Below are positions 54,656 through 64,000 of a DNA stretch of 64,000 nt, one piece after another; the first letter of the stretch is position 1; each line of letters opens with the position of its first letter. A program made the position numbers and the translations under genes. This stretch comes from Saccharina japonica. Lineage: Eukaryota; Sar; Phaeophyceae; Laminariales; Laminariaceae. The stretch lies in assembly GCA_008828725.1 (NCBI GenBank), contig MEHQ01003935.1, forward strand, positions 222,309 through 286,308, given 5' to 3'. The notes under the pieces are model-generated. The model saw nothing but the letters and a program-made list of their open reading frames with translations, was not told the DNA's origin and ran no database searches.

Positions 54656-56576
54656 TTCAAAGGCCTCGTAACATGGCGTATTGCTTCTCTGTAGTGTGTT
54701 TCGGCGGTCGCCGCAGCAATTAATCTCAATGCAAGTGGTGTGACGCTCCTGCGCTCTTGTGTTTGCAAATACTGTTGACTTAGCTCACGTACTCTTCGAC
54801 CTTGATCCTTCTGAGGCTCTGGATCTTTGGGTCAGAGGCACTCTTGCTGTAAACTGTATGCACTCAATAGGGCTTCCCTATGGTACCAAAGCCCAAGGCA
54901 ACCGCCCTATCAAAGCGGTTTCGAGAGGGTCAAAACTCTACACTAACTTATATAGGCCACTGTACGTACGAACAGTTGAGGTACGTACTCCTAGTTGATC
55001 AAAGCGACCATTACATTTCAGGCCAAAGTGAGAGTGGGTCAGTCACACATATCAGCACAACAGAAAGGTAGATGGTGGATTACGGACCGCTTGCTCCGAT
55101 AAATACAGCTAGCCACAGCAGTACAGCGCAGATGGGTGTATCACCCACGCACGGTGTTACCTGCTGCTGGTGTTTATGCAGAGTAGTAACGTTGTGCTCT
55201 CTGCATGTTCTGTTTTTACCTGTCTGTGGTATACCGATATGTCTGCGCTCTCCTGTGTGTGCGCATGACCAGCTTGTGAAATCAGGGCAAACAACAGGAC
55301 ATTACGTATTATTTACTGGCACGTACGTACAAAAAAAGCCTCACGCGGAGAAACCAGGGAAATCGGCTTATCCACTCCCGCGGGAAAAAAAAACTTTGAG
55401 CGCCCGCCACGCGAGCTACAGTGCTCGGATCGAGCTCAAACCTCGACCAATGTGTCCGGCCGGGCCTCCCGTGTCGGGGTACTTAGGGTTTTGCCGAAAA
55501 GTGCTCGTGCGAAGAGAAAAGTTGCGAAAAGTGCGAAAATTTCACAAACATAACTATACATATATATATATCGAATTCCATTCTCGTTCGATATCCAACA
55601 CTAATGTCATGATACGTGAGGTTAGAAAAAAATAGGCGTTTTTGTCGTGTAACTTACAAAAAAATAACGACGCAACCGCAGCAAGGCAAGGGGGGGGGCA
55701 GCGGCGGCGGAGTTGGGACCCCCAAGATAGCGATCAAAACAATGACAACTCTTAGTGTTATCAGCCGTCTACGTGCAGCGCGAGCTCCCCGCAAGAACAG
55801 AGAGCATCTTGTTGCGCCGGTGTCGTACGGCTGCTTGCTTTGTATTTCGGACACCAACTTGTGACGCATACTATGGTTGAGGTGCACCGTGTTTTTGCCT
55901 TCAAAGGGCGGTCACTTGAGGAGCTTTATACCTCACCCCAAAAAAAAACTGATTTTGGACGAAACTAAAAGTGCTATATACCCGATGAACAATACACTCG
56001 GCCATGTATACAAATGAACGATATTGTGCAACACCAGAATGGACAAAATCCGACGGTTTTGGGTTAAGGAACCCGATCATTTCAGAAAAAAAAAAAGTTT
56101 CAGCCGAAAAAAGGGCTACCTCTACCGTAGCGCGCGTCCTGTATCCCCCCTCAATCATGCAGCGGTGGTTGCTGTACTCGTCAGTTTGTATCGTCCCCTT
56201 TCCCCCCCCCCGCTGAAGTCTCAAGAAAAGGGTTAATGCTATACGCGCACGAGAGCAACACGGCGAATGACAAGAGTGCCCTTGCTCGCCAGGGAAATGG
56301 TCATGAGTTGGATGGAGCCTGTACAAACAAGCCCGAGGTTGTATTAGAGGGGCCAGTGAGGGGCATGGACAAACAACCTCTTCGAAGTGCGCTGGGCAGG
56401 GGGGGGGGGGCTTTACCAGAGGGTCGAACCCATAAAACTACCAGATAAAGTACTCAATATATACTTCGAAGTATTGCGATTAGTTTTTTTGGTTTTCTTG
56501 TGTGTTTGTGTGTGTGTTTTTTTCTTCATGTTTTGTGTTACCAAAACTCACCCCGGCCTTGACCCCAACCCTATAT

Positions 56577-56600
56577 AACCCTAACCCTAACCCTAACCTA
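56577..56600 (-). repeat. interstitial CCCTAA telomere-type repeat
   Basis: Four AACCCT units in tandem, the perfect complement of TTAGGG, preceded by a looser AACCCTATAT. It is far too short for a chromosome end. Confidence 0.85.
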
Positions 56601-57031
56601 AAGCTAGTCGTGAGTTTTGCATTTCCTCAAACACTTTTCGGAACTTAATTTTGTTTTACCAAGTAGACGTTTCCCATACTTTATCTGGTATCGTTTTAAA
56701 TATCAGGTGTTCATTTCGAGGTTCCTTACTTGCAGCCTGCTCCCATAGATAGAGAAGAAAACTAAACATCGGGGTTGCTAAGTTTAGCGTTCACCAGCAG
56801 GATTGTTTCGTCCTCTCCAGAGGTAAAACTCGAACGATCTCTATTGTAAGCAGGTGCCTGATAATAGTGATAAGGACAGTTGTGCTTGTATCGACTGCTG
56901 TTGTACGTATCTACTAAGCTACACACACGTCAGCAAATTGAATCACTGTGCACAAACACCCGCGATCGAAGCATCACACGCAGCTTGCAAAGATTGAGGT
57001 TCGAGGAAAGGTTCGATACCACAGCTGAGGA

Positions 57032-57410
57032 GTTGAGGTGCCTTTCCACCTTTGTAAATTCGCAAAACCTCAGCAGAAACCTGCCCTAAAGGACAGGATT
57101 ATTAGAGAAAGGGAACCTTCCGAGAATATTCCGTGGTTTGTTCGTCAGATATAATTACGCGTGTTGGTTCTATTCTGTGTGCTTGTTTGATAATTGTACT
57201 GCTTTATGGTAGCCATTGTTTGGTTCATCGCGTAGGTGGAACTACCAAATGGATACAGCACGGGATGGTGCTGGTAGAGCGGTAGAACACGCGAACAGAC
57301 AATGCTGCCACAGCTGCCCAGACGATTCTGGGCCAGACATACCATGATTAGTTGAGGTACCTTTTCACCTTTGTAAATTCGCAAAATCTCAGCAGAAGCT
57401 TGCCTTAGAT
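57032..57410 (+). repeat. direct repeat, two copies of a 56-60 bp phrase
   Basis: AGTTGAGGTGCCTTTCCACC, TTTGTAAATTCGCAAAACCT, CAGCAGAAACCTGCC at 57032-57085 recurs with few changes at 57351-57405. The roughly 260 bases between are unique. Confidence 0.7.
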
Positions 57411-57470
57411 GGGTATTTTTTATATACGGGGAAATGACTTCAAAACGTATTCGCCTGCGCCTCTAAAACG

Positions 57471-57718
57471 TTTCGCCCGCAGCGAAATAATGTACCGGTA
57501 AATTTTGGTGTTGCAGCAAGCCGCAGCACCCGCCCAGGGCGCGTGCTTCCCCTAAGCCCGATTCCGCCGATTCGCGTGCACCGGCGAAACAGCGCAACAC
57601 CTGAAGCCTACCCCCTGCCGTGCTCGTCTTGCTTGGTCTCGCATTCGAACGCCCCCGATGATTGCTCCCCTGTTTTCCCCTCGATTTCGACACATACGCA
57701 CTCTGTTCAGTCAACAAC
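57471..57718 (+). promoter_or_regulatory. probable 5' leader and core promoter of the transporter gene
   Basis: A GC-rich, repeat-free stretch (CGCCCGCAGCGAAATAATG and onward) runs into the ATG at 57719, whose context is CAACAAC. I see no clear TATA box. The boundary between promoter and leader cannot be placed from sequence alone. Confidence 0.35.
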
Positions 57719-59423
57719 ATGTGGGCACGCTACCTGCTCGTCTACCTCTACGCGGTGTCAGACGAGAACTACGACGACGACGGCATGGTGAGCAGCAGCA
57801 GTAGCAGCAGTAGCAGCGGCGGCAGCGGCACGTAACGCCTCTCGCGTGTTCACGTCAAGGTGTATCGGTAGCCAATAGCCACATTTAGATGGCCAGGAGA
57901 AGATAATGGACGTATTATTGAGGTCGTATGTAGCCTGTAGTCGCGTTTAGATGGGCAGGAGAAGATATTGGGCGTATTCTTCAGGTAGTATATAGCCAAT
58001 AGCCGCATTCAGATGAGCAGATGAAGATGATGGGCGTATTGTTCAGGCAGTAGTACGTACCAGGTCGTAGCCAATAGCCACATTTAGGTGAGCAGGATAA
58101 CATACGGTAGTGGTACTATTATCCGTCTTTCAACGTCTGTTGTGTCTTATGTTAATGCCCCGCCCCGACCTCGGGGTGGGCCCAAGATCGCCAGGACCTA
58201 CAGCTTGCCAGCGGTGGCGACACGAGCCTCCGCCTCGAGAGATGGAAACCCCGACACCTATGGAGGGCGGCGTGGGGTAGTTGTGATGTGTTTTATCTTC
58301 AATCCCTGTTTGTTCCACGGGAAAAGCAGGGCATGGGCATCACCATAGCATAGAGCGCAATGGCTCGTACACTCTGGGAAGTTGAGAGAATGAGCCACGA
58401 ATGGGTACGCAAAGTGCGCCGACAGAGTGAAAGAGGGTAAATACCGGAGTTGGCTGGAAGGTGCTCTCAGTCGACGGAAGCCGCAGCGTGTACCGCGCTA
58501 CGAAACGGAGAGCCCATACTCCCTCAGGAAGCATGGGAAATAGGGCAAGTCAAAATTAAGTTGGGGGGGGTCGGACCACGCGTCGGTTGCCATGGAAAGC
58601 AGCACGCGAGACACGCGAGGTGAGACAGGCGGACAAAGTGGTGGTGGTATGTACTGTACCAGGTAGCAACCTACAGCTTGTGCCGAAGCGATGGAGGCCC
58701 TGCCGTACCGACGTTTAACGGGGCTCTCTTCCCAGCATCTCACTCGAAATGCTTGACCAACAACGCACCGATTACCCATTATGACCCCCCAAAAGACGCC
58801 ATGCGAGAGCGTCGAAACGACCACCAGAAAATAGCGACTATCAATAGTATTTGCGGAGCTTGTACATAGTACGGCGAAACAGTGGGTGGCTACGTTTACC
58901 TAAACCGCCAAACGGGGGATTTTCGCGACGATCTCCCGTTGGGAGGACTACCGCGGCGTTTTTGTTTATCAATCCGCCGGAGGATGTAAAGGAAAACAAA
59001 AAAATGAACTCAGAACTCATAATCAGGACGGCTGGATACTCATTGGCACCGCATGTCAACATGTCTTTAAGTAGTAGACGACCTGCAGGTGTACCGAGCC
59101 ACGGAGGGATGTAAGGGAAGCTTCGTTTTGGGAGTTGAGACTGTACTACTGTGGACAGCTGCAGCGAACAAGGGAGGCAGGCGGGCCTGGGAGATTGTAA
59201 AAGGAGCTGCTTTTGTTTTTGATGAGCACGCTGCACACGGAGGGGGCGGCGAGGACCCGCACGTGCCACGCTTGGCGGCCGGAGATAGTAAAATAATAGT
59301 GGTGAAGGGGAAGGGTGAGGCGGTACAGCATCGGAAGCGACACTGCGGTTGTCGTGAGACTCCGAGGGAGCTGGCAGACCTTGTGACAAGGCTCCAGACA
59401 GACTAGTTGTAGTAGACGAAGCC

Positions 59424-59471
<48 letters not shown>

Positions 59472-62400
59472 GCTGCTTGTTTCGGTGACCACCCCACCCG
59501 TTTTGCGTATGTTCTGTCTTCGATCCGGAATTCGGAGAAACTCTTTGAAACACCCTCGCGTAAATACGATTGCTTGCGAAGCAGTACGCAGCACCTTTTG
59601 TTATCTCTAAGAATAGTTACAGCACGCTTGCTTACGGCAAAACCGCTTTTCTCGCTCTCTTCTTGGCTCCAGAAAAACTACATCAGCATTACGGACGCGA
59701 CGGGCATCTCGACGAGCGAGTACGGGATTCTCGTCGGTTACGGGTTCTCCTTCTGCTACGTGAGTTTGCGTGTCCATGCACCTGGGTGTGTGTGCTGTAT
59801 GTTGTGTGTGCTGTGTGTGTTGTGCGCTGTGTACCGCATTGTTTGCACCGCCGTAGAGCCCCTTGTGCCGCATTTGGCTGCTCGCTATAAGAGATAATGT
59901 TTTCGATCAAAGACCAGGTACATTACCTACTGATCTACCGTTGTGTACCACAGTAATAGCTATCCGTAACACGACCCCTTGATGCAGGTAGTATAGAAAA
60001 ATTTGACATTTTCATCCGTCAAATGGGACTATCCAATAGCTTGGTTCTGTGTTTTCCCGGAAAGCTCCACTCTCATCACGTGTCTGCAGGTTTACTTACA
60101 TGCAGCATCGGTTACTTTGTCGAAACAAAGCTTCATTGCTCTTTCTCCGCGTCGAAACAACATGAACCGTTCGTGCCTCGCTTTAGACGGGTGACCAATG
60201 CTTCTACAGCTAATGCAATAACTACAATGCTTACCCGTGCAGCGTAAATGCATACTACAGCTGTGTCAGGAATGAAGGATGGGCGATAACGTAAAGCGAA
60301 AAAAGTCATCACACGCCGACCTTAGAACCCGCGCGGGTTTTGCGATATACTTACCAGACGGATACACTAGGTACGATAATACACCGTACGCTAACTACTA
60401 CGACGCCGTAATTGGCTCAGGTTTTACTTCTGAAAGGATACCAGTTGGACAGGAGTGCAAACTATCATAGCTTGTCTCTGAAACGCAATCCTCGCATACT
60501 GCCATGGTGTTGTGCTGCCCGAAGAGTAGATGTATTCTTGAAAACAGGTTTGTGTTAGAGAGAGGCAAGATTCCTTGCTTCTAAAAGTCGCAACCGCATC
60601 TCGAGAATAAGCAATACTTCAACGACCACTGTGTTGACCAAATAATGAAAATAACTTCAAGTTAGCAGCCTACCACGCCCCCCCCCCCCCCGTTAAAGAC
60701 ACATGTGGCGGCTTACAAGACAAATATTGCCGCCAAGCTGGTGTAATCCCAGGCCATGCAGGTGTCCTCCTGTCGATCCAGAAAATTATGGTGCAGCGCC
60801 CCCAGACAGGATGCTCGCTAGTCCCAAGCGGCGATAACGTTTAGCGACCCCAGCAAACCATGTGCGCGCTCAGCTGGCCCAGTAGCGGATATGGTCTCGA
60901 GCGGATGGATCCAGAAGCGAGTTTCGGCGACAAGCCTAGCGGAGTGCCGGTATCGATGATGATACAGTGATACAAATTTCTCCCCGGCGACCCCAACTGA
61001 TTGTTACTCTGAGCCCATCCGAGAACTACTTTGGCGACCCCACGTTGCTGTACTTTGGTGACCCCACGTTGCTGTTGCGGCGACCCCTGGTCCGCCTTGT
61101 CTTGGACCAGCGGGAGCAGAAAGAGAGCTCCTGGAGTCCCAAGGACAGTGCTGTAGCGGTTTCGGAAGTTGTGTTCCAGCGGTTCCAAGCGCTTATGTTT
61201 GCAGCCCTCCCGTGAAAATTCTTTTCGGCGACCCCGGGCTGAGGCGATCCCTGGTGATGATGATGCCCGGTTGGCCTCTGTCCAAAGTGATGCTATTATG
61301 CTACATGGTTTCTCGAGCAAAACAATTGGAGCCTCAATTGGTGGATGCTGTCGACTAGCTTATTTTACTCCGATGCCTGAAATATTTCTTGGTGCTGAGT
61401 GGGAAGCAGGCGTTCTTACTCCGGGGTTGATGCCGCTGAACGGCTTGCTGCCCCACCCAAGGCGTTGGTAAGTTTGCCATTCATCTTGAAATATCCCACA
61501 TTTTAGGTATTCTCTCGTACGGTACATTAGCCAAGTCGCCTATGTTCCGCAAATCAAATCGGTGAAGGACCCCCCCGCAATCGATCGCTCTCTCGACTAC
61601 CCCCCCTCACCCCCCGCGCCCCCCCCCCCCCTCCAGGTAGTTTTCGGTCTCGTCATGGGCCGCGCGGCCGACGTTTACAACCGCAAGCTGATCGTCTTCT
61701 ACGGACTGGTTATCTGGAGCTTCGCGACCTTGTGGCTGGGGCTGTCAAACAACTACACCCAGCTGTTGCAGTCGCGGATCCTCCTCGGCATTGGGCAGTC
61801 CTTCTCCATGCCGGCCTCGTTCTCGATGATTGCCGACTATTTCCCCGTCGAATCCCTGGCTCAGGTGAGCGCCCGCCAAGCTCTACAAGGGTTTCCATAT
61901 TGTTTGTGGCCTAGAGAGTATGGGGGGGGGGGTGAGGCTACTGCTTTGTTCCCGGCGGTCAAGCCGATGTCGTCGGTTCCTATACAAAATTACGAAAACA
62001 CATAATGCGAGTCAGCTTTTCAGGCTGCTATGTAGGTACGCCGTTTGTGCGTTTTCTTCAATATTCGAGAAGGGTGAGTAGGCCGGTCGCTGCTTCTTGC
62101 GGTAGTTGGCTGTTTTCTATCTTCGAACGAGCAATCGATATAAAAAGTGAAGCGATAAGCCCACGGCGTCGACAAGCGCTGGAAGGAAGGAAGGAAAGCC
62201 CGTCGGATTTCCGTTTGCCTTCCCAGCTGCAGGCCACGGCCCACGCCGGCGGATACGCGCAATCCTGCACGGCACCGTAAATCAAGCTTACCGATCCCCT
62301 CCCTCCCTCCCTCCCTCCTTCAACAGGCCAACGGAATTTACGTGGCAGGAATTTACATCGGAGGAGGCCTTAGCTCTCTGAGTATCGCCATCGCCGAGAG

Positions 62401-63579
62401 TATCGGGTGGAGGGGGAGCGCTTACGCGGTCGCGGCCGGCGGTTTCGCGCTGGCATTCCTTTTGCGCTTCACAGTAAAGGAGCCCGTGCGCGTCCCCGCG
62501 GCGGCTCCTACGGCCACGCCGGAGGATTCCGGATACCACAAGGTTGGCCAGGGCGCGCGGGATCCCGAGAGAGACCAAAACTTCACCATCAAGCAGAGGT
62601 GAGGGAATTGGCGCGGAGAGGTAGGGGTGGGTTGATATAGATAAATATGGGACGGGAGGGGGACGGGGTTGTTCGGTGGGGGTGGGTTGTTTTGCATGGT
62701 ATCATAGCCACGGTTATATGTTGTGTGTGTTTATGTAAATCGTTACAAATACGTCAGCTGTGAGTTCGACCGATGGAGTGTATTGAAAAATTTCGGTGCC
62801 TGGTGTTAGCAAAGCGTTTCGGCTTGTTAGTGTGGGGGTGATACACTTGTAGCATGCCTGCGCAGGGCGTTCTCCAAACCACAAAGAGCGCTTCACCCTG
62901 GGGGCGCTTGCACATGAACACAGCAATCCTGCTTCTCTGGCATGCCTAGCGTTGTAGTTCGTGCTGTCAAGCTCGAATCCGGAGCACCACGTAGTACGTG
63001 TTGTGGCGCTAAAAGTGCGTGTCGGTCTACTCGATGGAGGGGAGTGGCACCCGTCTCGCTCTTATTTGGTAGCCCCGACCGTGGAGGTCAACGCCTGCCC
63101 TTGAATATCTGGAGCCCCCCCCCCCCCTTTCGCGCTTGGTGCAAGCAAGGCCTGCCTGATGGTTGAAAACCCGACGTGCTCCTTCCCGGTATCGTAGGGA
63201 TGGGAGGGTCTATGGTCATACACCTACGACCACGCATGGCAGGAGTACCCCCATACAACTACGACCATGCATGACATGGGTACCCCCACGCTCATCCTTC
63301 TCCTCGTCCTTCTCCTCCTCCTCGCGTCTTGGCCTGATCGTGTGGTGACGTCTTCCTTGCCGTTGTCTCGCCCTTGGCTCGGTGGTGACGATGACGGTGG
63401 TGGTCATGGTGGAAACTTGTTAAAACACCCTGACGTGTGAATGAAGCCTGGCGCTCATATTCGGGGAGCCATTGTTCCTCCTGATGATCTTCGGAGGGAT
63501 GGTTCGCCTCATGGGGGCGTTCACCCTCGCGTCTTACCTGCCCGACTTTTACGGCCAAGTCTACCCGGACTACAACACC
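57719..63579 (+). CDS. Spinster-like major facilitator transporter, 5' half (five exons)
   Basis: Exons 57719-57787, 59673-59759, 61637-61864, 62327-62598 and 63447-63579; phases 0, 0, 0, 2, 0 agree throughout and all introns are GT-AG. 263 residues are visible and the gene continues right. The start MWARYLLVYLYAVS leads into DENYDDDG in place of the usual first-helix end, then GISTSEYGILVGYGFSFCY (helix 2). The motif-A loop GRAADVYNRK follows, then LIVFYGLVIWSFATLWLGL (helix 3), QSRILLGIGQSFSMPA and SFSMIADYF (helix 4), GIYVAGIYIGGGLSSL (helix 5), YAVAAGGFALAFLL (helix 6) and PLFLLMIFGGMVRLMGAF (helix 7). The order matches Spinster-type MFS carriers, some of which move lysophospholipids or sphingolipids; the substrate here is unknown. 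Helix 1 is weak and acidic, which is unusual. Confidence 0.9.
57855..58090 (+). repeat. minisatellite of about 65-bp units (intron 1)
   Basis: Four imperfect units carry GTAGCCAATAGCCACATTTA, GATGGGCAGGAGAAGATA and GGGCGTATTNTTCAGG. It lies in intron 1 of the transporter, 70 bases after exon 1, and follows a (AGC)n patch at 57790-57820. Confidence 0.75.
58091..59427. other. intron 1 interior of the transporter; no gene called
   Basis: Mostly unique sequence. The minus-strand frame 58841-59497 gains length from the CTG tract and has no domain. Confidence 0.4.
59428..59469 (+). repeat. (CTG)14 microsatellite
   Basis: Fourteen uninterrupted CTG units in intron 1 of the transporter, ending about 200 bases before exon 2. 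On the minus strand it is (CAG)14 and creates glutamine or alanine runs in spurious frames. Confidence 0.9.
59760..61636 (+). other. intron 2 of the transporter
   Basis: It opens GTGAGT and ends in a C-rich tract and CCTCCAG. Inside is a short local repeat, GGCGACCCC-type words with CCCCACGTTGCTGT in two tandem copies (61036-61075), that inflates frames on both strands. A C run is at 60679-60691. Confidence 0.6.
63120..63295 (+). repeat. poly-C-ended dispersed repeat (intron 4)
   Basis: TTGGTGCAAGCAAGGCCTGC, GTTGAAAACCCGACGTGCTC, GTATCGTAGGGATGGGAGGG, TCTATGGTCATACACCTACG and two tandem CGACCATGCATG endings, each followed by TACCCCC. It sits about 150 bases before exon 5 of the transporter. 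Confidence 0.65.
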
Positions 63580-64000
63580 GTATGTGAGAAGAGAGGGGGC
63601 GATTTTCACGAAGCGCGATGCAGGGGGTGCAAGCAAGCAGGCATGCGCGCCGTAGAGTCGGAATAGAAGGTGGAACGCTCCCGACTCACGGCCGTATTAT
63701 ACAAATCTCAAAGAGCATAGCACCACGCGTTGACTTAAGGTCAAGTAGTATAGCTAAATATGCTTAAGCCACAGTGCCAACGAAACACCATTAAATAGGA
63801 CCAGTATCAGGTACCAGGTAGTAAGCAATTTCTTCCTGTACTTGCCCAATGTATTTGTTGGTGTTGGACTCTGTACCGTGCAGCCAGGATCGTCTCGTCC
63901 AGGCAAAAAAACTCCATGCATCGGAAACAAACCAGGGGGAAACTAAATCGAGACACGCTCGTTGTTTTTTTTTCGTCGGTCTATCTGTCGACAAAGGGAG
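63580..64000 (+). other. start of transporter intron 5; runs off the window
   Basis: It opens with the donor GTATGT. A TACCAGGTA word is at about 63811. No further exon is visible before the edge. Confidence 0.5.

Larger units (their letters stand above)
52839..57470. other. intergenic stretch with repeats and doubtful frames
   Basis: Contents are a piece of the CCCATTCAGAACTG family (53065-53110), the ATATCGA satellite (53360-53560), an N at 54225, coding-like but unsupported frames at 54458-54655 and 54759-54998 (DLAHVLFDLDPSEALDLWV), a long compositional frame at 55072-55635, and a telomere-type patch (56577). A repeated phrase lies at 57032 and 57351. No complete gene is seen. Confidence 0.4.

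Noticed and set aside
55072..55635. 187-codon gene
   Set aside because: Its composition follows the underlying AT and microsatellite content, it ends in an A-rich and ATATCGA patch, and it has no domain.
58841..59497. 218-codon minus-strand gene with an alanine run
   Set aside because: Its length depends on the (CTG)14 tract inside the transporter intron and no domain is present.

Overview
This is a eukaryotic nuclear window. Its coding sequence is thin, intron-rich and GC-rich, set in a large excess of repeats. Interstitial TTAGGG-type telomere repeats, CAG/CTG tracts, C-rich polypyrimidine tracts at 3' splice sites and long introns all fit a stramenopile alga, and I would guess a brown alga such as Ectocarpus. 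That assignment is an inference; nothing in the window names the species.

Genes I can support. (1) At the left edge, minus strand, there is the first coding exon of an unknown Gly/Gln/acidic protein (71-370) that runs off the window. (2) At 21332-22342, minus strand, a three-exon gene encodes a 123-residue single-pass membrane protein, with a TATA box upstream. (3) From about 22987 to 38253, plus strand, lies an eight-exon gene for a LysM plus TLDc protein, the OXR1/NCOA7 type of architecture. Its second intron is 7.45 kb, uses a GC donor and is packed with repeats. One base appears to be missing from a poly-G run in exon 3. (4) At 41622-41926, plus strand, there is a possible two-exon small membrane protein behind a TATA box. 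(5) From 57719 to beyond the right edge, plus strand, the 5' half (five exons) of a Spinster-like major facilitator transporter is visible. A broken, unrecognised gene lies antisense inside the 7.45-kb intron (27888-28740).

The rest is repeats. They include a tRNA-headed SINE family (eight copies); a 105-bp TA-targeted MITE family, one copy of which sits inside a SINE; an 80-bp hairpin family; several TIR and fold-back families, three of them in intron 6 of the LysM-TLDc gene; a dispersed family whose copies end in poly-C; a roughly 58-bp A/T-tailed element caught inside one poly-C copy; and five or more minisatellites. Short palindromic words (TACCAGGTA, TACTGCTGTA, CTATTAATAG) recur throughout the noncoding sequence. 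No rRNA gene, functional tRNA gene, CRISPR array or intact transposase or reverse transcriptase was seen.

The three best genes do not form a pathway. The two genes at 22.3 and 23.0 kb are arranged head to head and may share a promoter region. All gene models were built by hand from reading frame, splice-site consensus, intron phase and domain match, so exon edges supported by a domain are strong and first exons are weaker.
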